From Clostridia bacterium (GTDB lineage: Bacteria > Bacillota > Clostridia > Oscillospirales > CAG-272), in the NCBI GenBank assembly GCA_017472255.1, contig JAFUQU010000038.1, forward strand, positions 1 through 64,000: 64,000 nt of DNA, given 5' to 3'. The notes beneath the pieces were generated by a model that had not been told where the DNA came from, ran no database searches, and saw nothing but the letters and a program-made list of their open reading frames with translations. The position numbers were made by a program, and so were the translations under genes. This document shows positions 34,338 to 43,288 of this stretch, piece by piece (positions within the stretch are counted from its first letter, which is position 1; every line of letters begins with the position of its first letter).

Positions 34338-35027
34338 ATGTACAACATACTGATCTGCGACGACGAGAAAGACATCGTCTCCGCCCTCCGCATCTACTTA
34401 TCCGCCGAGGGCTACCATATATTTGAAGCAAACACAGGCAAGGACGCCATCGATATCGTCAAACGGGAGGACATCCACCTGATTTTGCTGGACATCATGA
34501 TGCCGGTGATGGACGGCATTACCGCCATGACCAAGCTGCGGGAATTCTCCAATCTGCCCATCATTCTGCTCACGGCAAAATCCGAGGACACCGACAAAAT
34601 TCTCGGTCTGAACGTGGGCGCGGACGATTACATCACCAAGCCTTTCAATCCGGTGGAGGTGGTGGCGCGGGTGCGTTCCCAGCTGCGGCGGTATCTGAGT
34701 TTGGGCGGCGGCTCGGTGAAGCCATCCCAGCTGACGGTTGGCGGCATTTCCATCGACGACGACGCGAAATCGGTGACGCTGGACGGTCAGCCGGTATCGC
34801 TGACGCCCCGGGAATATGAGATTCTGCGGCTTCTGATGCAGAACGCGGGAACGGTGTTCTCCCCGAAGGAGCTGTACCGCCGGGTCTGGGGCGAGGAGCC
34901 TTACGGCGCGGAGAACGCGGTGGCGGTTCACATCCGTCACCTGCGCGAGAAGCTGGAAATTACCCCTGCCGAGCCGCGCTATATTAAAGTAGTCTGGGGA
35001 CAGGGCTACAAAATGGAGGGAAAATGA
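34338..35027 (+). CDS. OmpR/VanR-type response regulator
   Basis: The 229-residue protein has a receiver domain (DDEKD acidic pair, phospho-acceptor Asp in LILLDIMMPVMDG, Thr in LLTAKSED, Lys in YITKPFNPVEVV) and a winged-helix DNA-binding domain (LTPREYEILRLL, VWGQGYKMEGK). GAGGTG precedes the ATG. It overlaps the kinase gene by 4 bases, so the pair is co-translated. It resembles VanR-type regulators, which often control cell-wall or antibiotic response genes. Likely targets here are the flanking glycosyltransferase and transporter, by inference. Confidence 0.93.
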   Translation: MYNILICDDEKDIVSALRIYLSAEGYHIFEANTGKDAIDIVKREDIHLILLDIMMPVMDGITAMTKLREFSNLPIILLTAKSEDTDKILGLNVGADDYITKPFNPVEVVARVRSQLRRYLSLGGGSVKPSQLTVGGISIDDDAKSVTLDGQPVSLTPREYEILRLLMQNAGTVFSPKELYRRVWGEEPYGAENAVAVHIRHLREKLEITPAEPRYIKVVWGQGYKMEGK

Positions 35028-36955
35028 TGAAAAAATTTCAGCACAGCCGCAAAGCCCATGTTATCGCCGTGATTGTCTGCGTCGTATCGCTGCTTGCCAT
35101 TCTGCTCAACGCAGTGGGAATCGGCGTACTGGCAGCCGGAAGCGCTTATTCCGACGGCGGCGCCGCGCTTCGCACATTGCTGCTGCAGAGCGTATTACAG
35201 ATGGACATGAGCAGAATCTACGATTACGCGGAAGCAGTCATCACAAACGACGAGGATGCGCTGATCAACTATAAGTACGCCGAATCCTTCAAACGGGAAA
35301 ACACAAACCTCAGCTTCACCGTCATCGACGAAGACGGCGCCGTGGTTCTGAACAACTTTGCTGTTGAAGATTATCAGGCGGCCTTCAACAACGAGATGAG
35401 CTATTGGATTGACAACACCGACAACAGGGAGCAACCCTATGACGTGACACAGCTCAGCGTCCGCGCCGTCATCCCTGTCCAGCTGACAGTTCACGACCTC
35501 TATTACCACGCGCTGAATCTTGCTGACTTTCTGGTTTCCATGCGGTATGCGCTCATTGTCTTCACCGTTCTCGGCGTCGCCGGCTTCTTTGTGTCGCTGG
35601 GGTTCCTTTTCTGGATGTCGGGGCACAAGGAGGGGGTGGAGGGTATTTGTCTGAATTTCTTTGACCGGATTCCCTTCGACCTGTATCTGGCGGGAGCGAT
35701 TTTCCTTGGCAGCTTGGCGATTGCCATAACGGATGAAATTTATGAGATGGTAATTTTTATCCTCTGCGTGATATTCCTCACCGCGCTCGTCATTGCAGCG
35801 CTGTTCAGCTTCGTCGTCCGGGTCAAGGCGGGCGGCTGGTGGCGGAACACCTTGATCTGGCGGGTGCTGCGCCTGCTCGGACGCGGATGCGCCGCCCTCG
35901 CAGGGGTGCTGTTCAAAATACCGCTCTGGTGGCAGGCGGGACTGCTGTTCGTGGGAATTTCCTTCATCGAGTTTTTGGGATTTCTCATGGGGTTTGAAGA
36001 TATCCTAATTCTCTGGCTGATCGAACGTCCGCTCTTGCTGGCGGCAATCGTTTACTTCGTGCTGATGCTCCGCCGCCTTGAAAAAGCCGGGCAGGAAATC
36101 GCAAAGGGCAACGTGAGCTACAGAGCCGATATGCGTTGGATGCTGCCCACGCTGAAACGCCACGGCGAAAATCTGTGCAGCATCAGCGAAGGTCTGACGG
36201 CGGCTGTCAGCGAGCAAATGCGCAGTGAGCGGATGAAGGCAGAGCTGATCACCAATGTCTCCCACGACATCAAAACGCCGCTGACCTCCATCGTCAATTA
36301 CGTTGATCTGCTGAAAACGGCGGGGCTGGATTCGCCGGACGCGCCGGAATATCTGGCGGTACTCGAACGGCAGTCCGCCCGGCTGAAAAAGCTGACCGAG
36401 GATCTGGTGGAAGCCTCCAAAGCCTCCACCGGTTGCATCCCGGTGAACGCCGAGGACACAGACGTGAACGTGCTGCTCTCTCAGGCAGTGGGCGAATACG
36501 AGGAAAAGCTGCTCGCCGCCGGACTTGAACCAATGATGCGCCTGACCGAGCGTGCGCCGGTCATTTGTGCGGACGGACGGCTGTTATGGCGGGTTTTCGA
36601 TAATCTGCTGGGCAACATCGTCAAATACGCTCAACGGGGCACGCGGGTCTACATCACGTCCAACGTGACCACGTCCAACGTGACCACGTCCAACGTGACC
36701 ACGTCGAACATATCGGGCGAAAAAGTGACCATCTCCTTCCGCAACATCTCCCGGGACGTGCTGAATATTTCGGGCGACGAACTGACCGAACGCTTCGTGC
36801 GCGGCGACGCTTCCCGCAACACCGAGGGAAGCGGTCTGGGGCTGTCCATCGCACGCAGTCTGGTTGAATTACAGGGCGGACGGTTTGACATTAGCATCGA
36901 TGGCGATCTGTTCAAAGTTACCATGGATTTCAACGCGATTTCTGTTCAGTCTTAA
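35024..36955 (+). CDS. VanS-like sensor histidine kinase with an internal tandem repeat
   Basis: The 643-residue protein has a first membrane segment near residues 13-35, an outer region to about 165, then a cluster of membrane segments to about 355, a HisKA domain with phospho-acceptor His414 in SHDIKTPLTS, and a HATPase domain (NLLGNIVKYA, GSGLGLSIARSL). Between the N-box and the G-box, at residues about 545-565, a five-residue unit TSNVT is repeated three times, followed by TSNIS. The DNA shows three exact 15-base copies. The repeat falls in a variable strand-loop, so function may be kept. It pairs with the upstream regulator. Confidence 0.92.
   Translation: MMKKFQHSRKAHVIAVIVCVVSLLAILLNAVGIGVLAAGSAYSDGGAALRTLLLQSVLQMDMSRIYDYAEAVITNDEDALINYKYAESFKRENTNLSFTVIDEDGAVVLNNFAVEDYQAAFNNEMSYWIDNTDNREQPYDVTQLSVRAVIPVQLTVHDLYYHALNLADFLVSMRYALIVFTVLGVAGFFVSLGFLFWMSGHKEGVEGICLNFFDRIPFDLYLAGAIFLGSLAIAITDEIYEMVIFILCVIFLTALVIAALFSFVVRVKAGGWWRNTLIWRVLRLLGRGCAALAGVLFKIPLWWQAGLLFVGISFIEFLGFLMGFEDILILWLIERPLLLAAIVYFVLMLRRLEKAGQEIAKGNVSYRADMRWMLPTLKRHGENLCSISEGLTAAVSEQMRSERMKAELITNVSHDIKTPLTSIVNYVDLLKTAGLDSPDAPEYLAVLERQSARLKKLTEDLVEASKASTGCIPVNAEDTDVNVLLSQAVGEYEEKLLAAGLEPMMRLTERAPVICADGRLLWRVFDNLLGNIVKYAQRGTRVYITSNVTTSNVTTSNVTTSNISGEKVTISFRNISRDVLNISGDELTERFVRGDASRNTEGSGLGLSIARSLVELQGGRFDISIDGDLFKVTMDFNAISVQS
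36656..36715 (+). repeat. 15-bp minisatellite inside the histidine kinase gene
   Basis: The unit ACGTCCAACGTGACC occurs three times without change (36656-36670, 36671-36685, 36686-36700) and a fourth, diverged copy follows to 36715. The unit length keeps the reading frame. Confidence 0.95.
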
Positions 36956-36994
36956 CGAAAAGCGGTTTACGAAAATGATTCGTAAAAAAACATA

Positions 36995-37022
36995 TTGACG
37001 TTTGCGGAAAATGTGGTATAAT
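36995..37022 (+). promoter_or_regulatory. Promoter of the MFS transporter gene
   Basis: TTGACG (36995-37000) and TATAAT (37017-37022), 16 bases apart, with TGTGG directly before the -10 box. Confidence 0.78.
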
Positions 37023-37054
37023 GTTTTCATTGAATTTATGGAAATGGTGAACCA

Positions 37055-38341
37055 ATGAAAACTTTAGACCAATACGGAAAAAACCGCGTACTCTATATCA
37101 TTGAGGCAGCGGTAGAATACTTCATCAGCCTGCTCATCACTGACGCCTTTCTGGCAACCCTGCTGACCCGCAGCGGCGTTTCCGACGCAGACACCGGCGT
37201 TATCACCCAGCTGGCGTCCCTCTCCTTCATCGCACAGCTGTTCTCTGTCTTCGTCCGGCGGAACCGGGGCATGAAACGGTGGATTACCATCATGCATCTG
37301 ATCAATCAGCTGATGTATGTATCGCTCTATATGATCCCCATCATCGAGGTTCCGGGCAGCGTGAAGGTGGCCTGCTTCGTCGTGATGTTCCTTGGCGGAC
37401 ACATTATCGCCAACATCGTCTCGCCCTATAAGCTCTCCTGGTTCATGTCCTTCGTGCCGGACAACACCCGCGGACGGTTTACGGCCAACAAGGAAATCGT
37501 ATCGCTGATCGGCGGCATGGTTTTCTCCTTCTGCATGGGTTCGCTGGTGGACTATATGCAGTCCATCGGGCGGGAGGATCTGGGCTTCCAGCTCTGCGGC
37601 ATCACCATTTTCGTACTTGCCATGCTTCACCTCGGTTCCCTGCTGCTGGTGAAGGATAAGGAGCCGGAAATCACGGATGAGCCGGTCAGCCATGTCAGCC
37701 TGCGCACCGTCGCTAAGACGCTGACCAACAAAACGCTGCTGAAGATCATCCTCGTGGATGTGATCTGGCACTTCGCTACCGGCATTTCGGTGTCCTTCTA
37801 CGGTACATACAAAATCAATGAACTGGGCTTCTCCTTGCAGTTTGTGTCGATCATCAGCATTCTTTATTCCATCTCGCGGGTCATCTTCTCCCGCTTCTTC
37901 GGAAAGTTCGCGGACAAATACTCCTGGACAAAGATGCTCACCGTCTGTTTCGCCATCGCGTCCCTGGCATACTGCGTCAATATGTTCACCGTTCCGTCCA
38001 ACGGCAAGGTTATGTTCACCCTCTACTACTGCATCTACGCCGTTTCCATGGCGGGCATCAACAGCGGTCTGATGAACATCATCTTCGACTTTGTGCCTCA
38101 CAATGATCGTGCCGCAGCGCTTGGAATCAAGTACGCGGTAGGCGGTTCCGCATCCTTCCTTGCGGCGCTGGTGGGACGTTCGATTCTCTCCCACATTCAG
38201 GGGAACGGCAACACGCTGCTTGGCATGAATCTCTACGCACAGCAGGTGCTGTCGGCCATCGCGTTCATCCTCTGCATTCTGCTGGTGGTGTATATGCGGG
38301 TTGTGATTGTGAAGCTGAAAACGGTGAAAGATAAAGAATAA
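37055..38341 (+). CDS. Major facilitator superfamily transporter
   Basis: The 428-residue protein has twelve predicted membrane segments and the inter-domain loop typical of MFS. A loop with FVPDNTRGRFTANKEIVSL corresponds to the DxxxRxRF-type region between segments 4 and 5, and KFADKYSW lies between segments 8 and 9. It begins MKTLDQYGKNRVLYIIEAAVEYF. Such Clostridial MFS proteins are found in carbohydrate loci but the substrate cannot be told. It faces the GH/lipoprotein operon across a shared terminator. Confidence 0.85.
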   Translation: MKTLDQYGKNRVLYIIEAAVEYFISLLITDAFLATLLTRSGVSDADTGVITQLASLSFIAQLFSVFVRRNRGMKRWITIMHLINQLMYVSLYMIPIIEVPGSVKVACFVVMFLGGHIIANIVSPYKLSWFMSFVPDNTRGRFTANKEIVSLIGGMVFSFCMGSLVDYMQSIGREDLGFQLCGITIFVLAMLHLGSLLLVKDKEPEITDEPVSHVSLRTVAKTLTNKTLLKIILVDVIWHFATGISVSFYGTYKINELGFSLQFVSIISILYSISRVIFSRFFGKFADKYSWTKMLTVCFAIASLAYCVNMFTVPSNGKVMFTLYYCIYAVSMAGINSGLMNIIFDFVPHNDRAAALGIKYAVGGSASFLAALVGRSILSHIQGNGNTLLGMNLYAQQVLSAIAFILCILLVVYMRVVIVKLKTVKDKE

Positions 38342-38354
38342 AAAACAGTATGAA

Positions 38355-38382
38355 AACGGGGTGCCGCAGAGCGGCACCCCGT
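38355..38382. terminator. Terminator after the MFS gene, usable from both sides
   Basis: Perfect stem ACGGGGTGCCGC/GCGGCACCCCGT with short AGA loop. Confidence 0.85.
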
Positions 38383-38400
38383 AACTGTTTGTATTCCTTT

Positions 38401-38556
38401 ATTCCAGCTCGTCGATAAATTTCTGCATCGCCGTCTTCGACGCAGTTTCCACCGACGCCAGCAGCGAAGCGAATTGCCGTCGGACGTCTTGATGCTGGTG
38501 CGTAACCGTCCAGATCATATTCCTCCGGCAGATCGGATATATAGGCGAGATCCGCC
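38401..38556 (-). pseudogene. Remnant of a second solute-binding protein gene (ends only)
   Basis: Directly after the intact lipoprotein gene, the minus strand encodes two pieces that match the two ends of the same family. First comes ADLAYISDLPEEYDLDGY, like the start of a mature binding protein. After a frame change comes FASLLASVETASKTAMQKFIDELE followed by a stop, which parallels the intact neighbour's NYSSLIASLETASQTAME. Everything between, some 350 residues, is missing. The remnant shows that a tandem paralogue was lost by a large internal deletion. Confidence 0.65.
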
Positions 38557-40029
38557 TTAATTGCCTGCCATCTTATCAATTGCGGTTTCCATCGCCGTCT
38601 GGCTTGCGGTCTCCAGCGAAGCGATCAGCGACGAATAATTCGTGGTGTCCGTCTGCAAACCGTCGCGGATGGAGCTTCCCAGCTTGCCGAAATCGTACAT
38701 AAAGCCCATATCGTAGACCACGCTGTCCACCGCCAGACGAATCATCTCGTAGGATTCCTCATCACGGGTGTACTTGCCGTTCAGCGCCTTGGTGAAGTAG
38801 GTTTCCACCAGATCGCCCGAGCCGCGTGCCAGCGCTTCCAGAATGTAGCCGACCTTTTCCGGCTCGGCGATGGTGGCGGGCAGATACATATTGATGGCCG
38901 CGTTGCCCAGAGAGGTAGTGTAAGCCTCCTGATCCGCGTCGAGCTTGGGCATGGGAATCATACCAAATTCGGTGGTTACTTCGCGGAATTCCTCACGCTG
39001 GATGGTGCCGGGAGACATTACCTGGAACAGGCTGCGCTTGGTTTCCACCATGTCAGCCAGCATGGCCATCTTGTTGGTTGCCTTACCGGTAGCCTGATTG
39101 AAAGAAATTTCGGTGTTGGAGAAAATCTGCTGAATCTTCTCAAAAGCGGTATAGGCGCGCTCCGCCTTGGCGGTGAATTCGGGATAATCGTCACCAGCCT
39201 GGGTAAAGAGCTGCACGCCGCAGGAAGCAAAATGAGAGGGTCCCACATCGCCGCCCGAGAATACCACGCCGTAGCGGTCGTTTTCATCCTTGCTCATCTC
39301 GTCGTTCAGATCGGCGGAAACCAGCTTGGAATACTGATTCAGCAGTTCGTAAGTCCACTTGCCGTCGCGAACCACCTGATAGAGGTCTTCAATCTGATAA
39401 TCCTCCGCCATCGGACGGTTGTAAATCAGCATCAGGACGCTGTCGTTGCGGGACTGGGTAATGATATCGCCGGACATCAGACCCAGCTTGCCGTTGATGG
39501 TCATATCGCGGATCAGCGCCTGATCCCAGTAAGACTGCTCCAGATCGATGTATTTCATCTCGTGGAAGTTCAGGAACCCGTCATCGTAGGAGGACTGGGC
39601 AAAGGACAGCTGCATCAAAACCACGTCGTACATATCGTCGCCGGCGGCGATGATCTTCTGAATATCGTTGTGAGGGTCGGCGCCGGTCATGATGGTTTCC
39701 TTGATGGTGAAGCCGTATTTCTCGCTGACCTGGGCATTGCGCTGATAATAGGCGTCGTTGAGGATATCGCCGTTTTCCTCCTCGGGAGCGAATTTATTGG
39801 GCGCCCACTTGATCTGGCTCTGATCCCGCTTGAGGATGCGCAGCTCGTAGTTTTCCAGATCAAACTCGGGCAGCTCAGCAACAGCTGCCGTCGTATCGGC
39901 GGATGTGGTGGTATCCTGAGAACCGGATGTCGTGGTATCGTCGGGCGTGGTGCTGCCCGTACCGCCGCAGGATGCAAGAATCTGCGCGCACATCAGTGCG
40001 CAAAGGGTAATGGAAAGTTTACGCTTCAT
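38557..40029 (-). CDS. Extracellular carbohydrate-binding lipoprotein (ABC-type solute-binding protein)
   Basis: The 490-residue protein starts MKRKLSITLCAL behind GGAGATTATTACC, with a lipobox LASCGG and a Thr/Ser-rich linker typical of Gram-positive surface lipoproteins. The two-lobed family 1 binding-protein body follows. It contains blocks shared with 46611-48011: YYQRNAQVSEKYGF, MTINGKLGLMSGD, VVRDGKWTYELLNQY and YGVVFSGG. It would bind an oligosaccharide outside the cell. No permease genes are near, so it must use a transporter encoded elsewhere. It is the last gene of a three-gene minus-strand operon after the SGNH and GH genes. Confidence 0.9.
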   Translation of the reverse strand: MKRKLSITLCALMCAQILASCGGTGSTTPDDTTTSGSQDTTTSADTTAAVAELPEFDLENYELRILKRDQSQIKWAPNKFAPEEENGDILNDAYYQRNAQVSEKYGFTIKETIMTGADPHNDIQKIIAAGDDMYDVVLMQLSFAQSSYDDGFLNFHEMKYIDLEQSYWDQALIRDMTINGKLGLMSGDIITQSRNDSVLMLIYNRPMAEDYQIEDLYQVVRDGKWTYELLNQYSKLVSADLNDEMSKDENDRYGVVFSGGDVGPSHFASCGVQLFTQAGDDYPEFTAKAERAYTAFEKIQQIFSNTEISFNQATGKATNKMAMLADMVETKRSLFQVMSPGTIQREEFREVTTEFGMIPMPKLDADQEAYTTSLGNAAINMYLPATIAEPEKVGYILEALARGSGDLVETYFTKALNGKYTRDEESYEMIRLAVDSVVYDMGFMYDFGKLGSSIRDGLQTDTTNYSSLIASLETASQTAMETAIDKMAGN

Positions 40030-40043
40030 GGTAATAATCTCCT

Positions 40044-41705
40044 TTATCTTTTTCGATTGATTGATAACACCTTGTAATAATCGCCTTTTACATTCAGAAT
40101 AGCCGCGTCATCCAGATAGCGCGCGCCGAAATCCAGCGTCTCCGCCACGGTGGACGCAATCTGATTGGCACGGGATGGCACGAAATCGGGCGTCTCGCCC
40201 CGATAAACCCGGTAGTAGCAGTGAAGATCGTCCTTTACCGCATCCCAGTGCAGCATTTCGCCGTCGCGGACAACCTTCTTCGCCCAGACGTCGGGGCGCT
40301 CCGCATAATCGGTGGTGAAGACGGTCAGCGACTCGGGCTTCAGCTCATATTCGATTTTCCCGTCCGGCGCGCTGATCACGTCCGAGAAATCCTGAAGATC
40401 GCCGAACTCGTTCATGGGTACGTTATGGCTGTCGTATTCATACACCCGGAAAGGGGGCTGTTTTTCGATATGCTTCAAGCTCAGCCTTAGCTTTATGGGC
40501 GTCATTTCGGTATGACGGTTGATCACCAGCACGCTGACGCTGCCGTCCCGGTTCAGCAGACCGCAGATTCGCAGCAGCGGATCGTCCGACGCGATGTCCA
40601 TAACCTTCGCGTTGCGGCGGCAGTAGCGTGAAACCAGTCCGAGGGCGTAATACTGTTCACGCACCGAATAATCGCCGTCGTCCTCCCATTTGATCATGCC
40701 CCATTTGTTGTACTTCACATCCTGCGTTTGGGAGATGAACCGTTCGCATTCGCCCCAGGCTTTCCCATAGGAGTCGCGCTCGGAATAATGGCAGACATAC
40801 GGGTCGGGATAATCGCAGAACGTCCACAGAGCGATGGCAAACACGCCCGCGTTGATGGCAGCCAGCGCCATCTCGGCCATCAGCAGCCCGCCGAAACCTC
40901 CCTGTCCGTTGTAGTTCCAGTTGTTGACATCCCGAAGCACCCCCGCCAGATGCCACGGCGCTGCGGTCTGCACATTCACGCCCAGCTCGCCTAAAATCAG
41001 CCGCTTGCCGTCGCATTTGGCGGCTTTAAGCACCCACTCGCGGCAGGCGTCGAAGAACCACTGGTAAAGCCCCGGATCGCGCATCTGCTCCATGGTTCCA
41101 TTGATATAGTGATGGGCGCACAGGTCTTCGGTGATGCGGCGCATATTGTCGATGACATAGTTCAGGGAATCCCAGTTGCTCATGGGCGATGCGTCGGTGG
41201 CCAGCAGCCCGATATTCAGGTTGTGCCGCTGAAACGCCTGAAAGAGCAGTTCGTGATACTTGTGAAAGAGCGGCAAATCCTTCAGCAGCCCGCCCCAGTC
41301 GTTCATGGACATTTCGTTGGAGTAGCAGTAATAGCGAAGCTGCTTCACACCCCGCACGTTGATCAGATAATCCAGCTTCTGCGCCACATTTTCAGCATAT
41401 TCCTCCCGCTCCTGATCGTTGAAATGGAGCTGTCCCTTGGCGGCGGCGAAGTAGATGGGCGTGTCCGTCCATTTCTGCATCCGCTCGTAGTAGTCGGCGA
41501 AGGTGTCCATGCTCTCCTTCGACCAGTTGGGATAGCCCGCGAAGGTGCGGCAGAAGCCGGGAGAGATTTCACGGTAGCATTTACAAATTTTCTGGTCAAA
41601 CTGCTCCTTCTCGCAGAGACGGTAGAAAAGCGCCTCACTGTTGTGGAAGCCGAATCCGCCGAAGAAGGTGGGGAATTCGGGTCTTGTGATGGTAACGTCG
41701 GTCAT
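40044..41705 (-). CDS. Glycoside hydrolase, clan GH-A type (cytoplasmic)
   Basis: The 553-residue protein has a TIM-barrel region to about residue 400 with clan GH-A traits: the acid/base in YCYSNEMSMNDWG, where the Asn-Glu pair follows strand 4, and a likely nucleophile Glu in LGELGVNVQ. A beta-sandwich tail follows (RICGLLNRDGSVSVLVINRH). It lacks a signal peptide. It resembles GH39/GH30-like enzymes that remove sugars such as xylose, but the family cannot be fixed by eye. The start lies 3 bases after the SGNH stop with GGGAG in front. Confidence 0.72.
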   Translation of the reverse strand: MTDVTITRPEFPTFFGGFGFHNSEALFYRLCEKEQFDQKICKCYREISPGFCRTFAGYPNWSKESMDTFADYYERMQKWTDTPIYFAAAKGQLHFNDQEREEYAENVAQKLDYLINVRGVKQLRYYCYSNEMSMNDWGGLLKDLPLFHKYHELLFQAFQRHNLNIGLLATDASPMSNWDSLNYVIDNMRRITEDLCAHHYINGTMEQMRDPGLYQWFFDACREWVLKAAKCDGKRLILGELGVNVQTAAPWHLAGVLRDVNNWNYNGQGGFGGLLMAEMALAAINAGVFAIALWTFCDYPDPYVCHYSERDSYGKAWGECERFISQTQDVKYNKWGMIKWEDDGDYSVREQYYALGLVSRYCRRNAKVMDIASDDPLLRICGLLNRDGSVSVLVINRHTEMTPIKLRLSLKHIEKQPPFRVYEYDSHNVPMNEFGDLQDFSDVISAPDGKIEYELKPESLTVFTTDYAERPDVWAKKVVRDGEMLHWDAVKDDLHCYYRVYRGETPDFVPSRANQIASTVAETLDFGARYLDDAAILNVKGDYYKVLSINRKR

Positions 41706-41708
41706 AGG

Positions 41709-42275
41709 TTATTTCTCCCTGATTTTGCGCACCACCGCCTCGGCCAGCACGCGCTTGCCCTCCTCGGTGGGATGAATCATGTCCTCGCTCACATAGGCGG
41801 GGATATTTTCATTTACAACCGCATAGAGGTCGTTGATTTCCATCCTCTCCCGCCGCATCAGCTCCACGGCCGCTTCGTTGTAACGGCGGATGTCCTCGTT
41901 GCGGTGACAGGGCGGCATGGCAGTGGTCAGCGCCGCCTTTCTCGGGTCGCAGGGTGTGGTGGTGGCGAAGATAACCCGCGCACCGGTCTTTTGTAATTCG
42001 CGGAGGATTCGCTCCAGTGACCGGATATATTCGGGAAGCGGCGTGAAGCAGCCGTCCTCCTGATAGAGCACCGCCGTATCCCACAAACCGTTGTTCCAGT
42101 GAATCACGTCCGGCTTTGGGAAGCTCGGCAGCCACATCCGCAGGGAGTTGAGCGTATAGGCGGCAAACCGGCAGTTTTCCGTGGGCGCGCTGACGTGATA
42201 TCCGCCGCCCAGCAGATCGATGACCTTCTGCTGATAATACATTCGGATGGAATCTCCGAGTAATAGAATTTCCAT
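41709..42275 (-). CDS. GDSL/SGNH-family hydrolase
   Basis: The start at 42275 has GAGGTG 10 bases upstream. The 188-residue protein shows the SGNH blocks: nucleophile Ser in LLGDSIRM, Asn in HWNNGLWD and the Asp/His pair in DMIHPTEEG. It is a probable esterase, likely removing acetyl or other acyl groups from carbohydrate. The lack of a signal peptide places it in the cytosol. It is the first gene of the operon and is divergent from an AraC regulator. Confidence 0.87.
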   Translation of the reverse strand: MEILLLGDSIRMYYQQKVIDLLGGGYHVSAPTENCRFAAYTLNSLRMWLPSFPKPDVIHWNNGLWDTAVLYQEDGCFTPLPEYIRSLERILRELQKTGARVIFATTTPCDPRKAALTTAMPPCHRNEDIRRYNEAAVELMRRERMEINDLYAVVNENIPAYVSEDMIHPTEEGKRVLAEAVVRKIREK

Positions 42276-42373
42276 ATTGCGCAATCACCTCGTGATAAAA
42301 TAATTTCTTGCATCATTATACCTGAAAAAAACGCTTCCGTCAATATAATATATTCGCCGTTGATATAAGAATA

Positions 42374-42401
42374 TTGACATTTTTGCAGGATGTGGTATAA
42401 T
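42374..42401 (+). promoter_or_regulatory. Promoter of the AraC gene at 42431
   Basis: TTGACA (42374-42379) and TATAAT (42396-42401), 16 bases apart, with TGTGG before the -10. Confidence 0.82.
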
Positions 42402-42430
42402 AGATACAATACACGAAAGGCGGCGGCAGC

Positions 42431-43288
42431 ATGAATACAGTTACCTATGTAAAACCGAAAATCCTGGACTGCGGGCGATTCATCGCCACGCTCCAGCCAA
42501 CCCACGATCTGTGGAAGTACGAGCGGGTGGTCAAGGATTACGAAATTGACTACAACATCGAAGGCGGACGCACCATGTGGGTGGACGGCAGAAAATACGA
42601 GGTCACGCCGGACAGCGTGGTCTGCCGTCTGCCGGGACAGCGCGTGATGGGCATCGGAAACTACAATATGTATATGATGACGCTGGATTTCAGCAATAGC
42701 GCAGAGGCAAGCAGCGATATCGATCCCAGGCAGGACGAAACCCATCGGATGCAGTCCCCCTTTGACGCCTATTACTGGGATGTGCTTCCCACCATCTTTG
42801 AGCCGATACACGGGGGAGATATTCTCGATCTCTACCGCAGGCTGGCGTACACTTTTAAGCAGAACGCCAAAAGCGATACGGCGGACAAGCTGTTGGCCGC
42901 GCTGCTGCATCTGCTGTTGTCCGACGCTTACACCGCCCGAACCCGCAGCGGTGGCGAGCCATCCCAGATTGACCGGGTGCTGGCTTATATGAACGACAAC
43001 TACGCCCGCAAGATTACGCTGGACGAACTGGCAGAGCTGGTACATCTGAACAAGAGCTATCTCATCCGTCTCTTTCGCAAGGAGACGGGACAGACTCCCA
43101 TCGAGCATTTGAACGGCATCCGGCTGTCTCAAGCCAAGAAGCTGCTGAGCGATTCCGGCTGTCCGGTGTCCGACGCCGCCTATCAAAGCGGCTTTGATAG
43201 CGCATCCTATTTCATCGCCCGATTCAAAAGCGAGTACGGTTTAACGCCCGAACAGTACCGTCAGCGCAGAAACGGAGGGAAGCAATGA
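42431..43288 (+). CDS. AraC-family regulator of the GH/SGNH/lipoprotein operon
   Basis: The 285-residue protein has an N-terminal cupin-like domain (IEGGRTMWVDGRKYEVTPDSVV) and the C-terminal double helix-turn-helix (about 185-280) with ITLDELAELVHLNKSYLIRLFRKETGQTPIEHL and DAAYQSGFDSASYFIARFKSEYGLTPEQYRQ. It is divergent from the SGNH-GH-lipoprotein operon with about 155 bases between starts and most likely activates it when sugar is present. It overlaps the WYL regulator by 4 bases, so the two regulators are made together. Confidence 0.9.
   Translation: MNTVTYVKPKILDCGRFIATLQPTHDLWKYERVVKDYEIDYNIEGGRTMWVDGRKYEVTPDSVVCRLPGQRVMGIGNYNMYMMTLDFSNSAEASSDIDPRQDETHRMQSPFDAYYWDVLPTIFEPIHGGDILDLYRRLAYTFKQNAKSDTADKLLAALLHLLLSDAYTARTRSGGEPSQIDRVLAYMNDNYARKITLDELAELVHLNKSYLIRLFRKETGQTPIEHLNGIRLSQAKKLLSDSGCPVSDAAYQSGFDSASYFIARFKSEYGLTPEQYRQRRNGGKQ

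Noticed and set aside
36656..36715. CRISPR-like repeats
   Set aside because: The units are directly adjacent without spacers and lie inside a coding frame; this is a minisatellite.
34338..36955. A glycopeptide (van) resistance cluster
   Set aside because: The two-component pair is VanRS-like but no vanH, ligase or vanX genes accompany it.
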